Assembly (NCBI GenBank): GCA_944472155.2
Contig: OX235273.1
Span: forward strand, 87,910,793 to 87,974,792
DNA length: 64,000 nt
DNA from: Trichobilharzia szidati
Taxonomy: Eukaryota; Platyhelminthes; Trematoda; Strigeidida; Schistosomatidae
Direction: 5' to 3'
Both the position numbers and the translations under genes were made by a program. Positions 1 to 12,000 of this stretch are shown one piece after another. The notes under the pieces were generated by a model. That model had not been told where the DNA came from. It did no database searches and was given only the letters and a program-made list of their open reading frames with translations. Each line of letters begins with the position of its first letter. The first letter of the stretch is position 1.

Positions 1-6
1 TCTAGA

Positions 7-250
7 GAATACGTCTACTTGATATAACATCGACACAGTTAGATGGATATAAGCAGGAATGTACAGGTTGGAGACTTGATTATAGTGGTATCAGAGTTTA
101 GTGGTAATCATAAACGGCCACTCTGGCCTGTGCGACGAGTGTTGCCTGGAAAGGATGCTTTAGTTAGACAAGTATGACACAAGTGTGGCTAAAGGAGTGC
201 TAGTAAAGGATGTTAAGAAGGTTTGTCTTTTGGAAGCCAGAGAAAATAGG
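7..250 (+). pseudogene. BEL/Pao pol C-terminal relic
   Basis: Translation gives VQVGDLIIVVSEF and then RPLWPVRRVLPGKDALVRQV. This fits the small conserved domain at the C-terminus of BEL/Pao integrases (pattern VGDLVLV...WPLGRV..V.PGKDG..R.V). After a frame change it continues as KGVLVKDVKKVCLLEARE, which resembles the family's usual ending (R.V.KLCLLE). Stops lie upstream (after REYVYLI). The rest of pol would be left of the window edge. It is a decayed 3' end of a BEL/Pao element, and the retroviral-like LTR would be expected just downstream but was not delimited. The family call rests on motif memory, not on a search. Confidence 0.6.
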
Positions 251-2610
251 GCTGACTGAAAAAGATTCAGCAAGACCACTGATGCCCAGTTCACCCTCAG
301 TGTGGAAAAATTCACCACACCAAATAATCTCAACAGAACACAATCCCAATCAAAGGGTTAATACATGATAGTCTTCTGGAAAATAACTCACACTGCAACA
401 ATATAAACACAGAGAGTCACACCAGGACACAGAACCATGACAAATATACACGTATCTATTAAATATATCTAGTGCTTACAAAAACATGGGCCGATTGGAA
501 ATGTCCACCAATTTCTCCAACCTCGCTAATTGTCGAGTTACCTGATTCTACGGCAAATGCACAGCAAACAATCCTGTTTTTTACCAAATGGATAAGACAT
601 CAACTCGATAGACGTAAGTGGACAGGATATGCACAATTCTCATAGTACATGGTTGTAACACCGAGTGTGACCACAGAGTGCTGAATAGCACTAAGGTTTG
701 AATGACTAGCTAGAATACTTCAAACTGTATTTGAGCTCCCGACTTTACCTAATCCTTACAAAGGCTAGGTCTACCCTAAGCAGGCTGCGGACGTTCAGAG
801 CCCTCACGTTTGTGTGTAAGCCTCCTAAAAGAACCGAAGAGTATACACATATTTGTTGTGATAGGGGAAGAAATAAGGGAGGTTGCCGTTTTTTATAATA
901 CCAGAACACATTGCATTACAACCATAATAACAGCGAACTCAACGGTCTGAATCAAACTATGTGGGCCAATATACCCCTCTAAAAAGGCTGTAGTACGAAT
1001 TGTATGCATTTACAGAGCGCCTAGTACACCTAGTGACTACGAAACCTAAATTACTGATGCACTGGAAAAAGTGTCTACTCTTCCATACAAGCATAAGATC
1101 CCATGTGGAAACTTTAGCCAACGCGAAAAAAACCGGGATTTGTACGCTGGCTTAGATAAATTCGATAAGTACTTAAGTACACTGAACATCTTTAGACAAA
1201 AACTCAATGTCCTCATGCTTAAAATATTTAAATATATACGTTGTGATGCACTCGTATGTGATGTTTTTCACACATCTTCTTTCGCGCCCTCGTTTTCGTT
1301 TGTTTATATCCAAAACGTGAACCATAACCGTCTAATTTTTTATCTCTCTCTCTCTGGACGAAAGCCGTAGTCATACAAGATGGTCTGCTGAAGGTAATCG
1401 TGAGGATCACCTCATCAGGGTCTTGGATATTAAAGGGTGGGAGAATAAGAAGGCGGAGACATATAGGAAACCATTCCTATATGTGGATGGTACTCCTTTG
1501 CTAATCCCCGAGTTTGAATGACTTATGGGAAAAAGGTGTAAACTACCTGAAAGCCACCACTGAAATTTAAACCCCCTTTATGCGGGTATGTGATGTAAGC
1601 TCACTAAATCAAAAGATGCCCAACTGGACATACAGAACAACAGTTCAGATATTATTACAACTTAATATAGGTTTGCTGCAGCAGACATATAAAGTTCAGG
1701 CATTATACTTCCTTCGCCTGCCTGTGTATTACTCAATATCATGAATGGTAGGCTTAGTGACGGTATATACAACGATCTAGGCCGTGTAGATTCCTGCAAA
1801 CGCTTTCGTGATATGAACCAGAAGACAAACAATTTGACTCCTCTGATTAATCCGGTTTCTTAACTTACACCCAGCTGTGTGGGCAAAACTGAAGAATTGT
1901 TTTAAAGGGCTAGAAAAAAAGATATCAAAACTGATGTTGCCTAGTCAAACTGGTATTAGTAGTATTTCAAATTAATAATAACGACAAGCCGCTAACCTGA
2001 TAAACTACGTTGCAACTGAAGTACACCAACGCATAGTGCGTTGGAAGAACATAATTGTTCGCATCATTCTATATGATGCGCATATCAACAAGGTAAGAAG
2101 TACTCTTCTCAGTGCATCTATATGGACAGTGTCTCATGCAGTTGCCATCGACTAAGAAAATTTCGGAAAAACAAGTCATGTCCATTTGTGCTGAAATTTG
2201 GCCCATCCTATAATGCTAACATTCTTACAGTAAGCGAACACTTCTGAAAAATACGCGTTACCATATCATTAGGATAGTTCATGACAGGACGCCGATTCAA
2301 AGAAGGACTGATGTCGAAATCGTTAAGTCCAACTCCTCTTGAACAAATCTGAGCGCCAACACTTCTGTTGAGTCTGAACAGGAGGTTATGGATCTGCCAA
2401 CGCAGATCACATCATATACAGAAACGAACTTCTGTAAACACAAGTTCAAAAATAGTTCAATAAGTAGTCACACGCTAAAAAGTATGTTAGCTATAGACCT
2501 AGACTGCTCTGTTAATGATCCATATACTCCCGTTGTAACGACAGAAGGCAAGAGTCAGGCAACAGATCATTTATTAAGGAAATAAACGCATATTAATACA
2601 TTTCATGTAC
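251..2610. other. No gene recognised; possible old LTR sequence
   Basis: No convincing coding exon is seen. Short open frames lack motifs and overlap on both strands. The part next to the BEL/Pao relic (about 250-800) could include a degenerate LTR, but no second copy is in the window to define it. Confidence 0.4.
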
Positions 2611-2781
2611 ATTACTATGGATATGTAAACAAACAAACACAGTCTTCCGATTGGTTGTTTCTCACGACAAATCTTGGGAACGTAAATATTGACGAAAATT
2701 ACTATGGATATGTAAAAAAAACACGGTCTTCTGATTGGTTGTTTCTCACGACAAATCTTGGGAGCGTAAATATTGACGTAA
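2611..2781. repeat. Tandem duplication, two units of 84-87 bp
   Basis: The block beginning ATTACTATGGATATGTAAA recurs in direct orientation: unit 1 is about 2611-2697, unit 2 about 2698-2781. Both contain TTGGTTGTTTCTCACGAC and TAAATATTGACG. Differences are few, so the duplication is fairly young. It creates a small spurious open frame containing LTTNLG twice. Confidence 0.85.
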
Positions 2782-4499
2782 ATTACTGTCTACCAATTTG
2801 GCTAGTAGACAGCTCTCACCACACCGTGACACATTCCAGTATATCACACTCTGTGCTTATTGGTCAGAGTGGTCTTAAATTCATGAAAATGAGGAATGTG
2901 GCTACCATTCTGTCCACAAAGCCAGAGCTTCTTAGCAGGACACTGCCGCACAGTAATTCAGAAGATCACAACTTGCTTCGGGGACAAATATTTACAAAAT
3001 TGACAAGTGTATAAACCATTTAACAGAACCTGAACTTCGTAGCAATCTGTTCAGAAAAGGTGGCTGCCACGCCATCATGAAATGAAAAGACTGAGAGACA
3101 TCGGTGTTGGTCACCGAACACAAGAAACAAAAGACAAAATAATTCGAAACAATTCAGCTGGATTCGTAGGCCACGAACAAGAAGGTACATGTCTCCAAAG
3201 GGGATCACAGAATTTCGTCGACTCAAATGAACCTCAGCCGTTTTGCCGTCAACGGTCAATTTGTTTAACCATGAGGTTTGAAACACAAGGTGGTCAAAAC
3301 AATTTTCAACGGATGAAAGCTTGGCAGTTTCGCATGATCTGACTACCTACTAGTATAATCTTCGATTCGTAGTCAACAAATACATCTTTCAGCAGCCGTG
3401 AGTGCTACATTCTCCCTTCACTAGTTGGGGCGGTGTTAAGGGCAGCCTGATTACCGGGTAAGGTCGGCCAGGCCAAAGAGTTGGCAGGTAATGTGTCTAG
3501 AGCTCAGGACTAGAGAGATTGATGGCCATCCAGGAATCATGAGCATTATTTCTAGTCGAAACCAACTGGAAACTAGCTCACTGTCACCCAGGAACCAACA
3601 GGTTTCCTAGAATAGTATATGTGATAGGCCAGAAGTGTAAAGTTTCCAACAGTGCTTTACGTCCACATTATGATGTGTTTGTGAGGAGGACAAAATCTAC
3701 AGCTATAAGATCGTGAAACTTGGTTTGTTCTGGACAAGACCGTCGAGTATAAATCTGATGTCCTTCATTAAGGTCTTGCGAAGAGTATCACTATCAGACA
3801 GTACGAGTGTCCTCGAGTATCGAAGTATATGGTGACCTGATGGGAGGCATTTGCCGTTAAAGCTATCAACGTGCATTATACTGTATGATTTAGAAGAGCC
3901 GAAAGAAATGCAATGCTACAACCACAGTTATTGCACAAAACATCTCTGAGCTAAACACCAAATAAGGAGGGAGGACAGCGCATACTGATCAGCAGATTTG
4001 GTGATGGTCGCAACTGTGAACCGTTACGATCTGTGGGACAGTAAAGTGCGTTTCTAACAGCTCCAGAATTAAACATGATTCTAGGATCTTAACAAAACAG
4101 GGTTGTATAGATTAAATTTAAAAAATTTATTTCGCCCTTAACATCTGCAAGCTCGCTCAGCTACATGTCCAGATGCTACCTCAGGGGCACTACAGAAATT
4201 CGTCAGAAACGATACAAGCCAGTGTGTAATACAAGTTCCAACTCTTCACATATTCCAATTCATTTCTGACTGAAATGTCAGTTATACGCTTCAGGCTAAC
4301 TTATCAATCGAAATAACATTGTGCCTGATTTTATCTTAAATATTTAGGCATTTAATAAAGCAGAAAACACCAAAATACTAGACAAAGACTATATATTTTC
4401 TGTATTAGAAGCTTGATATTTACACGTATGTGTCTGAATTTATTTCGTATTGACATAGGTTAATAACATTTAACCATCCTAACATGTGTTGCGTCCTAT
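2782..4499. other. No gene recognised
   Basis: Open frames here (for example 3020-3342 on both strands) overlap each other and show no family motif or usable splice structure. I see no RNA gene or delimited repeat. Confidence 0.4.
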
Positions 4500-5045
4500 A
4501 ATCAGGCAGTGCACTCTTACAACTTGTGTAATAATAACGTATTTATTTTTGTTTATGCAGAAACATACCAACTGTATAGGCATAGATAAACTATTACTTA
4601 AATTATATAAGTTTGGTCAATGTTTTAATTTAGACGGTTGCTGTTTTTTCTACTTCATTCAGCAGGAACAATCTGCTAACCACTCAGTCAATGTAGCACT
4701 TTAAGAAATATAGAAATATCGTCCTCGCAGTAGCAAAGAAACCTGGTGTGTTCTGGATGGATGACAAATACCCGGGAAAATATCAAGCTTAAAGTCAATC
4801 GTCCTATTTAACATCGAGGTTTATGGCATCGAAACGTACTCTTGATTTATAATCAGATGGCGAAAGGTAGTGGTTAACTTTCAGTAACAATAATTTATCT
4901 GATACAGTAAAACCATTTGAAAATAATAATTTATCTCTCGTATAAACGGATAAGTTTACATGAAATGCATATCATTTTTACAGACACGATCAGTTATGTT
5001 ATAAAATACAGAACTGAAGTGTCATAAATTAATACTTTTTAAAAA
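4500..5045 (+). repeat. Unclassified dispersed repeat, copy 1
   Basis: It shares blocks in the same order with 45385-45895 and, inverted, with 50830-51130. Shared blocks include AAGAAATATAGAAATAT, a CTGTATAGGCATAGATAA-like block and GATCAGTTATGTT. It has no coding logic of its own and no terminal repeats I can define. It lies just upstream of the RGS12-like gene. Confidence 0.6.
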
Positions 5046-5775
5046 GTTTATATTGCTGGACTATTTTAAAGGCACTCAGAACAGGTTCGTATGAATGTTA
5101 GATTGTAGGCCCCTCACTAAGGTCACTATCTGAGTTGAGAGCCTACCCAAACTTCGTTCCGTTTCTTGCTGATGGTTATGGTCAACCAAAGAACAGTGTA
5201 AAAATTTGGATAAGTGCTATGCCCCACATGATTAAAAGCTATTTCAATGGCCAAAGCTCCAGTAATATAGATAGGTTGGACAAGTTGTGATTTGGACGGG
5301 TGATGTTTCACCTTGTGAATGACGTCAAAGCAAGACATTGTTGAGATGGATTGACGATCGCCAACTTCTGAAGTTGTCTACTAGGTGAAAAACAACATGC
5401 TTAAATCACTACTTGTCCGACTCATCGGTATTACTGAAGCTTTGGCCTTCAAAAAGAAAGGCCAGATCTTTGTGTGCAGAAGAAGTTTGTTCAACAACAC
5501 CCTTCATATAACTTCTAAAATGTTTTCTTAAGTTAATTATCACCTTGTTTGGTAATGTTTTGAAGTCTCACCAATCTTATCATTTCTACACCCCTTCCAG
5601 ATATACCCATTTTATGAACTGTTTTGCTAAGTATACAACCAGTTATCTATCCCCTAATTTTATGTTATATATGCGATTGTACACCTTAACGGAGAGACTC
5701 GTCGCCGAAACATTTGTTTTGGTTTTCTACTTTTCTAGGTCGTATGTGCAAAGTAAACGATACAAATGAAGTCTG
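5046..5775. promoter_or_regulatory. Upstream region of the RGS12-like gene
   Basis: This is the sequence before the proposed start codon at 5776. A splice-acceptor-like stretch TTTTCTAG ends at 5738, and the frame is closed by an in-frame TGA at 5767, so the first coding exon probably begins with a short 5'UTR after an upstream intron or spliced leader. No defined promoter element is recognised. Confidence 0.3.
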
Positions 5776-6007
5776 ATGTTAAGAAGAATTGAAGTGCCTA
5801 GGTCTTCCAGTGGTTTTGGGTTTCGTCTACGAAATGAATACCCATGTTACATAGATCATATTTTGAGTGGGTCTTCCGCAGAAAAGTCAGGCGTCCGCAT
5901 AGGTGACCGACTGCTCAAAGTTAATGGTGAAGATGTAACTAATATGACGCATGAAAATGTAGCTTCCTTGATATGGAAGAGTCACAGAAGTCTTATTATT
6001 GAGGTTT
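5776..6007 (+). CDS. RGS12: RGS12-like exon 1: PDZ domain
   Basis: The frame opens MLRRIEVPRSSSGFGFRLRN. The GFGF carboxylate-binding loop of a PDZ domain is clear, followed by VRIGDRLLKVNGEDV and THENVASLI, the usual PDZ strand/helix order. An in-frame TGA at 5767 supports the ATG at 5776. The exon can end at 6003 (GAG|GTTTGT) or 6007 (T|GTTTTC). Only 6007 gives the phase needed to join the next exon. Confidence 0.88.
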
Positions 6008-9000
6008 GTTTTCTAATTTTGTGAAATGACTAGATAGGTTCTTTCTTCAGATCTTGAAAATAATACATATATTCCAAGCACTCCGGGACCTAGTTCCCCC
6101 GATAGATGTCTTATCAGTGGAATAAGACAGAAAGCTTCCAGTTTTGGTCGAAATTCTGCTGTTTTTATATACGCAGGCTGTGTGAAAGTGCCTATGGATT
6201 TCAGGCTGTGCGCGAAAGATCTATCAATCTTGAGAAAGAAAGCCAACTCAGTTGTAAATAAAATAAATGCAAGTGCAAGGTCTTTGTGCTTAGTCAGCGT
6301 CTCACGTAGCGTTTTACGGGTTCGCTTGTACGAAGGATACGTCGCAGAATATCCGGCTAGCTGTTTGTACGTCGCTGGTCTTGTTGACTTCGATGAAAAG
6401 TTCGTCTACATAGTTACACGAAGCATATTAAAACATAACAGTGACCCAATAATGGAAACTCCTGAGTCACAGAGTAAGTATGATGCCATGAGACACATCT
6501 GCGTCACATTTTCATTAGTATTTTCCTTTTTGTGGGTCTGGAGGTGTGCCCAGTAGTATATACCAAAGTTTTGCTAGTTTAGTAACTACCTTGAATGTGA
6601 GATCCGATTACTTGCAAAACTGGAAGAATTGTGTTTCACTTGATTTTTTTGTGAAATTTTGCGGCTTTGCGTCCGTTAACTAAAGATTTAATCGAGACAG
6701 AAATTGAGTATCGCTTTAATTGGTTGTCGGTACATATTTTCTTTTATACGGTAATTATTTGACTCACTATGTAAAGCGACAGAAATTCGAGCCTACAGTT
6801 CACAGATAAGCTTTGATGCTGTGTTACTCTTAAAAAAACCTATCGCAGTTGAAATAATCCTGTCTTGGGTCTTCACTGAATTGTATGGTCATGACTGGTT
6901 TTAAGTCAATGAGACTAGCTAGTCTCATTCTTAACTTTAGGGTTGGTCATACAGGTATAACTTGTGAGTGGTATTGAAGTATATTCATATGCTTTAAAGG
7001 TCTCAATGATTTGTGGTTAGAAATCATTCAAATACAGAGTATACTTGCTTAACATCTAAATTGATAGTTACAATCATAGTAATTGCTGACTATATTAAAT
7101 CCCTCTTCTGAACGAATGAGTATGTTTTTAAAAGTGTCCAAACGCATTTTAGAATCTGATCGATTGACAGTATACATAATGTAGTCTTAATCTAACGCGG
7201 CAATTCTGTAAAAGTGCAAAACAATTAATGTACTTGACTTGTTTGTACTTTCCAGTTGCACGGAAAATTTACATTAAAGCGTCAAAATAATGTAAACAAT
7301 ATACGGAATCTAATATCTGCCCATTGGATGTCATCGGAATTCTCATTTTAGCTCTGCATCCCATCGTACACAAACTATGGTTAACGTGCGCTTGTCATAT
7401 GTTACACGTGAAATTCCGTCGTCTATGTGTGTCGCTAATAAGAAGCGTAAAATACAACATTGAATGATGCTATGTCTGTCACTTGATAAATACTGAGTGC
7501 AGTTAATAGTAATTTGATAGATATTAATTATTTCTTAGTGCTTACCAGAGCACTAATTTCTTCCAGACTTATGTTCGAAATCGGTCAAAAGGTAAAGTAG
7601 TATGATGAAGTAATCTGTACTGAAATGATCTTATAAGTAATAGAAAGGCTGTTTGCTTTCTTAAAATCTGGAGATTACATGTCATATTAGATTTTATACT
7701 ACTTAGGGTTAACTACGGTACTAAATATTATATCGGATATTAAATCATTTGATATCATTGACAATGTTAGCTCCAGACTATAAAATAATTTCTCTTGTCA
7801 TGTGCATCAACTGAAGTGTTGTGAGAGTACGAAGGACTCAAACTGAACAGACAGGTATTTTGACATCATTCTACCTAGTTGTAGTTGCGAATATTAGGGT
7901 TTCTTCTCAGTTCACTTCAATTTCTTCCTATGCTACTAATACAGACAGTGTTTCCTCTTCAAACGAAATTCGAAGCACTACATTCTATTCTTGTGAGCTA
8001 CTTAATGGGAATCTGTAAGATATTAAATATAAGTATCGCTAACCTCAGTTAGGATACTCAGAATTGAGTGTAACCAAAAAGATAAATGTTTTCTTGATTT
8101 CAAAAAATATTTAAAATCATATTACTCATTTTTTTATCTCCCACGGTCATGTGCATATTTTCGTTGATTGCCATATATTTCAGTCTTTGTAATATCTTGT
8201 ATTGTTGTAAGATGTGAAGCACTCCTGGGCTAAGTTTTGAAACCTTGACTCACTTATTGAAAGTTGGCTGTGTAATCTAGTATGACAGTGGCATGTGTCG
8301 CACATTTGTCTACCACACTAGATTATTACTTCTTGCTGTCAGTTACAACCTGTCGTTTGTAATCAAACTACAAACACTGAATAAATGGATATAAGTAAAT
8401 GTCACAGTTACTTGTTAGACGGTCCTGCAGTACGCACCCATGACCCCACCAGGGATAGAACCCAGGATCGTCATGTTACAAGACGAGCTCGTAGACCATG
8501 GCTACGTGTAAGGACTTACAGAAAGTTGTCACCTGAAGTGGTGATAATCAACGGTGTCTGTCAGGGATGCCTACTCTTCCCATTTTTGTTTAATGTCTTC
8601 AGAGATGTACCAATGAAAGTGACCCTAATTGACCTTAGGGATTGCCTTGTTGACTTCAAGTATACGAATGATATTGCCATCCTAGGTGAAGACGCTGACA
8701 AAATGCAGTGTTATGAACACCTTGAGCAGAGATCTTCGAATGTTTGGCATGTGATTTACTCCTGTCAAATATAAGGTGTTGCTGCAAGTCCGAACTATAC
8801 CTACTCCTAGATTATAAATAGAGAGTGAAGAAGTAGATCGTGCTGACCACGCCACATATTTAGAAAGTTGCATCAGCTGCAATGGACTGGTTGCTGATGG
8901 AATCTCAACACGGATACGGAAGGATCATGTGCTGTTTGCCAACTTAATTTATCTCTGGCGTAGACATGATATCTGACTACCGATCAAAGGGCGTGTGTAT

Positions 9001-12000
9001 TGAACAGCACTTCACTCTGTCCTCCTTCATGATCGTGAGACTTGGTTATTGAAAGTAGGAGATAAGGAAAGGCTAGCTGACTTTGATCACAGATGTTTTC
9101 ATCTTATATCCTGTGTTAATTGGTATAATAGGGTGAGTAATATTGAGGGTAGGCGTAGAGCGTTAGGTAAGTAGGGTAAGTCAATCGGTTAGGCTGTGAA
9201 GCTACATTGACTGAGATGGCTAGGACATAAGTTACATATGCCTGGTCGTCGCCTTCCTCGATAGACACTGTTAGCTGACATAGGATCAGGTTGGAAAAGG
9301 GCCAGACGCGTTCACTTTCTGTGATCCCCTGTATCAGCTTTTCTATGCTGCTATCCTTTCCCCCCACATTTCTCACCATTATGGTTCTTTTGAGCCTCTT
9401 TTTCTCATTTTTTGTTTAAACTGTTTCACTTCTGTGCTAAGCTGTATGTTAAAACTCAGTCAGTCATGGTTACTTCATTTCCTTTTTTAGCATCAAGTAT
9501 AAAACCATACTGTCTTTATATTTGCTTTTATGTTCAGTGACAAATAGATTGATTGTTTATAACATAATTCATTCAATTACCTTCTTCTAAGGCGAAACAA
9601 ATAACATCAAGTCAATGAACTGCCATGTTTTCAGAACCCTGCCATCAAAGTTTTTGGCTCACTCTGGCCACAGTACAATTGCAGAGACGTTTGGAATACA
9701 CTGTTCAAATGATATCTTGACTGGTGAGTGCTGTAATTTTCCGTCGAGCACCACTGGCATTTTGTCGTATCTTTACAATTTATTGGGAAAATCGGGTTTA
9801 CAGAACATAATAAACAGCGGGGACCGTCGAAATTCGTGTGTGCAAACAGAGCAAAGTATTGATTTAAATTGTGTTCCAGCTAGTACTACAGCAACGCATT
9901 TTGGGGTAAGCTTTGATTCACTAGCTACAGATTTTTGGAATTCGGATTATGTTTACCAAACCAATGTTTCTCAATGTACCCCTAGTAGCTCAGCATCATA
10001 TATACGCTTTTCGGTAAACCACACTTCCTTGCATTTTAATCAGATAAACTTTTTGGGCTGTTATTTGCGCATTTGACAACCCATGAGTAATCACTTAGAA
10101 GTTGAGTAGTTAGTTAGAAAAGCTTTTATCTGAATACATTTATTTTTGGTGCAAACGGTCTGTGACGATTCAGAGTAATGCACGAACTTTCCCACTTGTA
10201 TAAATGTGCCTTATCGACTTAGGTACTCAACTTTAGGCCAATGGGTGACGAGCTTGAGTTTGCTTCTATCTACTTCAGTCCGGGCAACTAATTAGTATCC
10301 CCAGTCGTTATACAGTAAATATGGGTTGTGGCTTGTTCCGCGTAGCTGAATTGTAATTCGACTTCACACTGTTAGCTTAATTATCAGTAAGTTTATAAAC
10401 TTCTGATTTGTTAGTTCAGAATATATTACTACTGTGCAGATATCAAGAATTCTGAAACTAGTACCACTAGGTGTATACTTTCAGATTTATCTGATGGTAT
10501 ACTTTGTATGACAGTTGTTTGATTGTCAGCAGGATTTTTAACTCCTTGGTGTTTGCACACTGAAAAATTTCTACATTCAACAACAGAAATAGTGCTGAAT
10601 TTTCTTGACAAATGGGAAAAAGCAACTGGGATGGTATAAAATTACATCTTAGTGATGCGGACAGGTTACAAAACACCTTAAAGCTTTGTTGGAAGCACTG
10701 TGACAGTATTTAATATGAGGAAGTTAAATACATTTCCAGGGTTGCAGATTTTTGTAGACACAGATGAAATGAAAACGTATCATGGGTGCTGAATTATATC
10801 CCACAGTGAATTTAAATGGATGGCCGCAGTATTTCGAGTTTAATAAACGATCGATCCTAATACTGCTGGTTTAATGTTACAGTCGTATATAGAAACTTAA
10901 ATGTGTTTACTAACTTTCATATGGCTTTTTACTCCCTAGTGACAATTATAGCGCGTACTATGGTTCTTGTTAAATGTAGATTTTCAGAAGAGGTCCAGCC
11001 TTATATTAGTTCATATACCTAAAGTGAAGTAACATTTGTAACTGAAAGCCAACAAATAAATTACTACCGGGTCTTGAAAAAAGTTTGAGGTTAATTCATA
11101 CCAAAGTACTTCATTCACGAGTTCCGACAAGTATAGGCTCAATATCTCTACCTGACTTGCTCTTTAGTTGTACTGAACAAACTCTTTGAATTGTTCCACT
11201 TATAGGTACAGGGTTCGTTTTATTTCCAGATATTGATTTATCTCAGTGTACCAACAAACGAATCTACCAGTCTAGATTTCCATTCTAGGATTTTGTTTAG
11301 TTTTGATAATCGCAAACTTGTTGAATGACCATTTGATATCTCAATCAGTTCCCCTCTTTTCTAACAATTAATTAGTCGTTTGTTGTTTTATATGTGTTCA
11401 TATTTATAGCCTAAACGGTGCAGAAAATCTCTCCCTGATCCAATAAATGTGAGCATATTCTCAAAATTCCTAAAGCCTAAAACACCATGTCGAAATTCAA
11501 GAGTTATGAATCCAAAGAATTCCGAAATAGTAAGTGTGCGTTTCTTAAAATAATATAGTTAGATTGAAGTGCAATAATCATATTTAACACTAGGTTTTTA
11601 CATACAACTTTAAAATTGTCCTTGCATGTCTAACAGGGTTTTGCAAACTATCGTGTGCAGTTTAGTGGAATTATCTAAAAGTAAAAGTCAATCAAAACTT
11701 ATATTGTTTGGCTGTGTTATACTCCGTAAATTAGTCACTTGAGTTTTATTTTATTCCTTTACGTTCCCACTGGAACATAGGGCTTTGAAGTTTCGGTAGC
11801 AGTGGTGTTTATTTTTACGGGATGGCGTTGCTTGCCTCATGTCCAACCTTCCCTCCTTACCAGTTGTTTTACTGGCTTAGCGAGGTAAAGGAGTGCATCG
11901 GTTGGGGATCGAACCCCGGACCACATGAGGCGTGGTTGGCGATCATTCTACCGCTGTGCCACCGGCGCACCACCTAAATTTTAGACAGTTGATATTCACA

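Noticed and set aside
2655..3014. 119-codon open frame with LTTNLG repeated
   Set aside because: It is produced by the 84-87-bp tandem duplication and has no other protein-like feature.
3020..3342. Overlapping open frames on both strands
   Set aside because: Neither has a motif, and they overlap on opposite strands; they look like chance.
7911..8014. Exon-like stretch with TTCTTCTCAG acceptor and GTAAGA donor inside the RGS12 gene
   Set aside because: Its length and phase do not fit between the flanking exons, and in the required frame it hits a stop, while exons 2 and 3 join perfectly without it.
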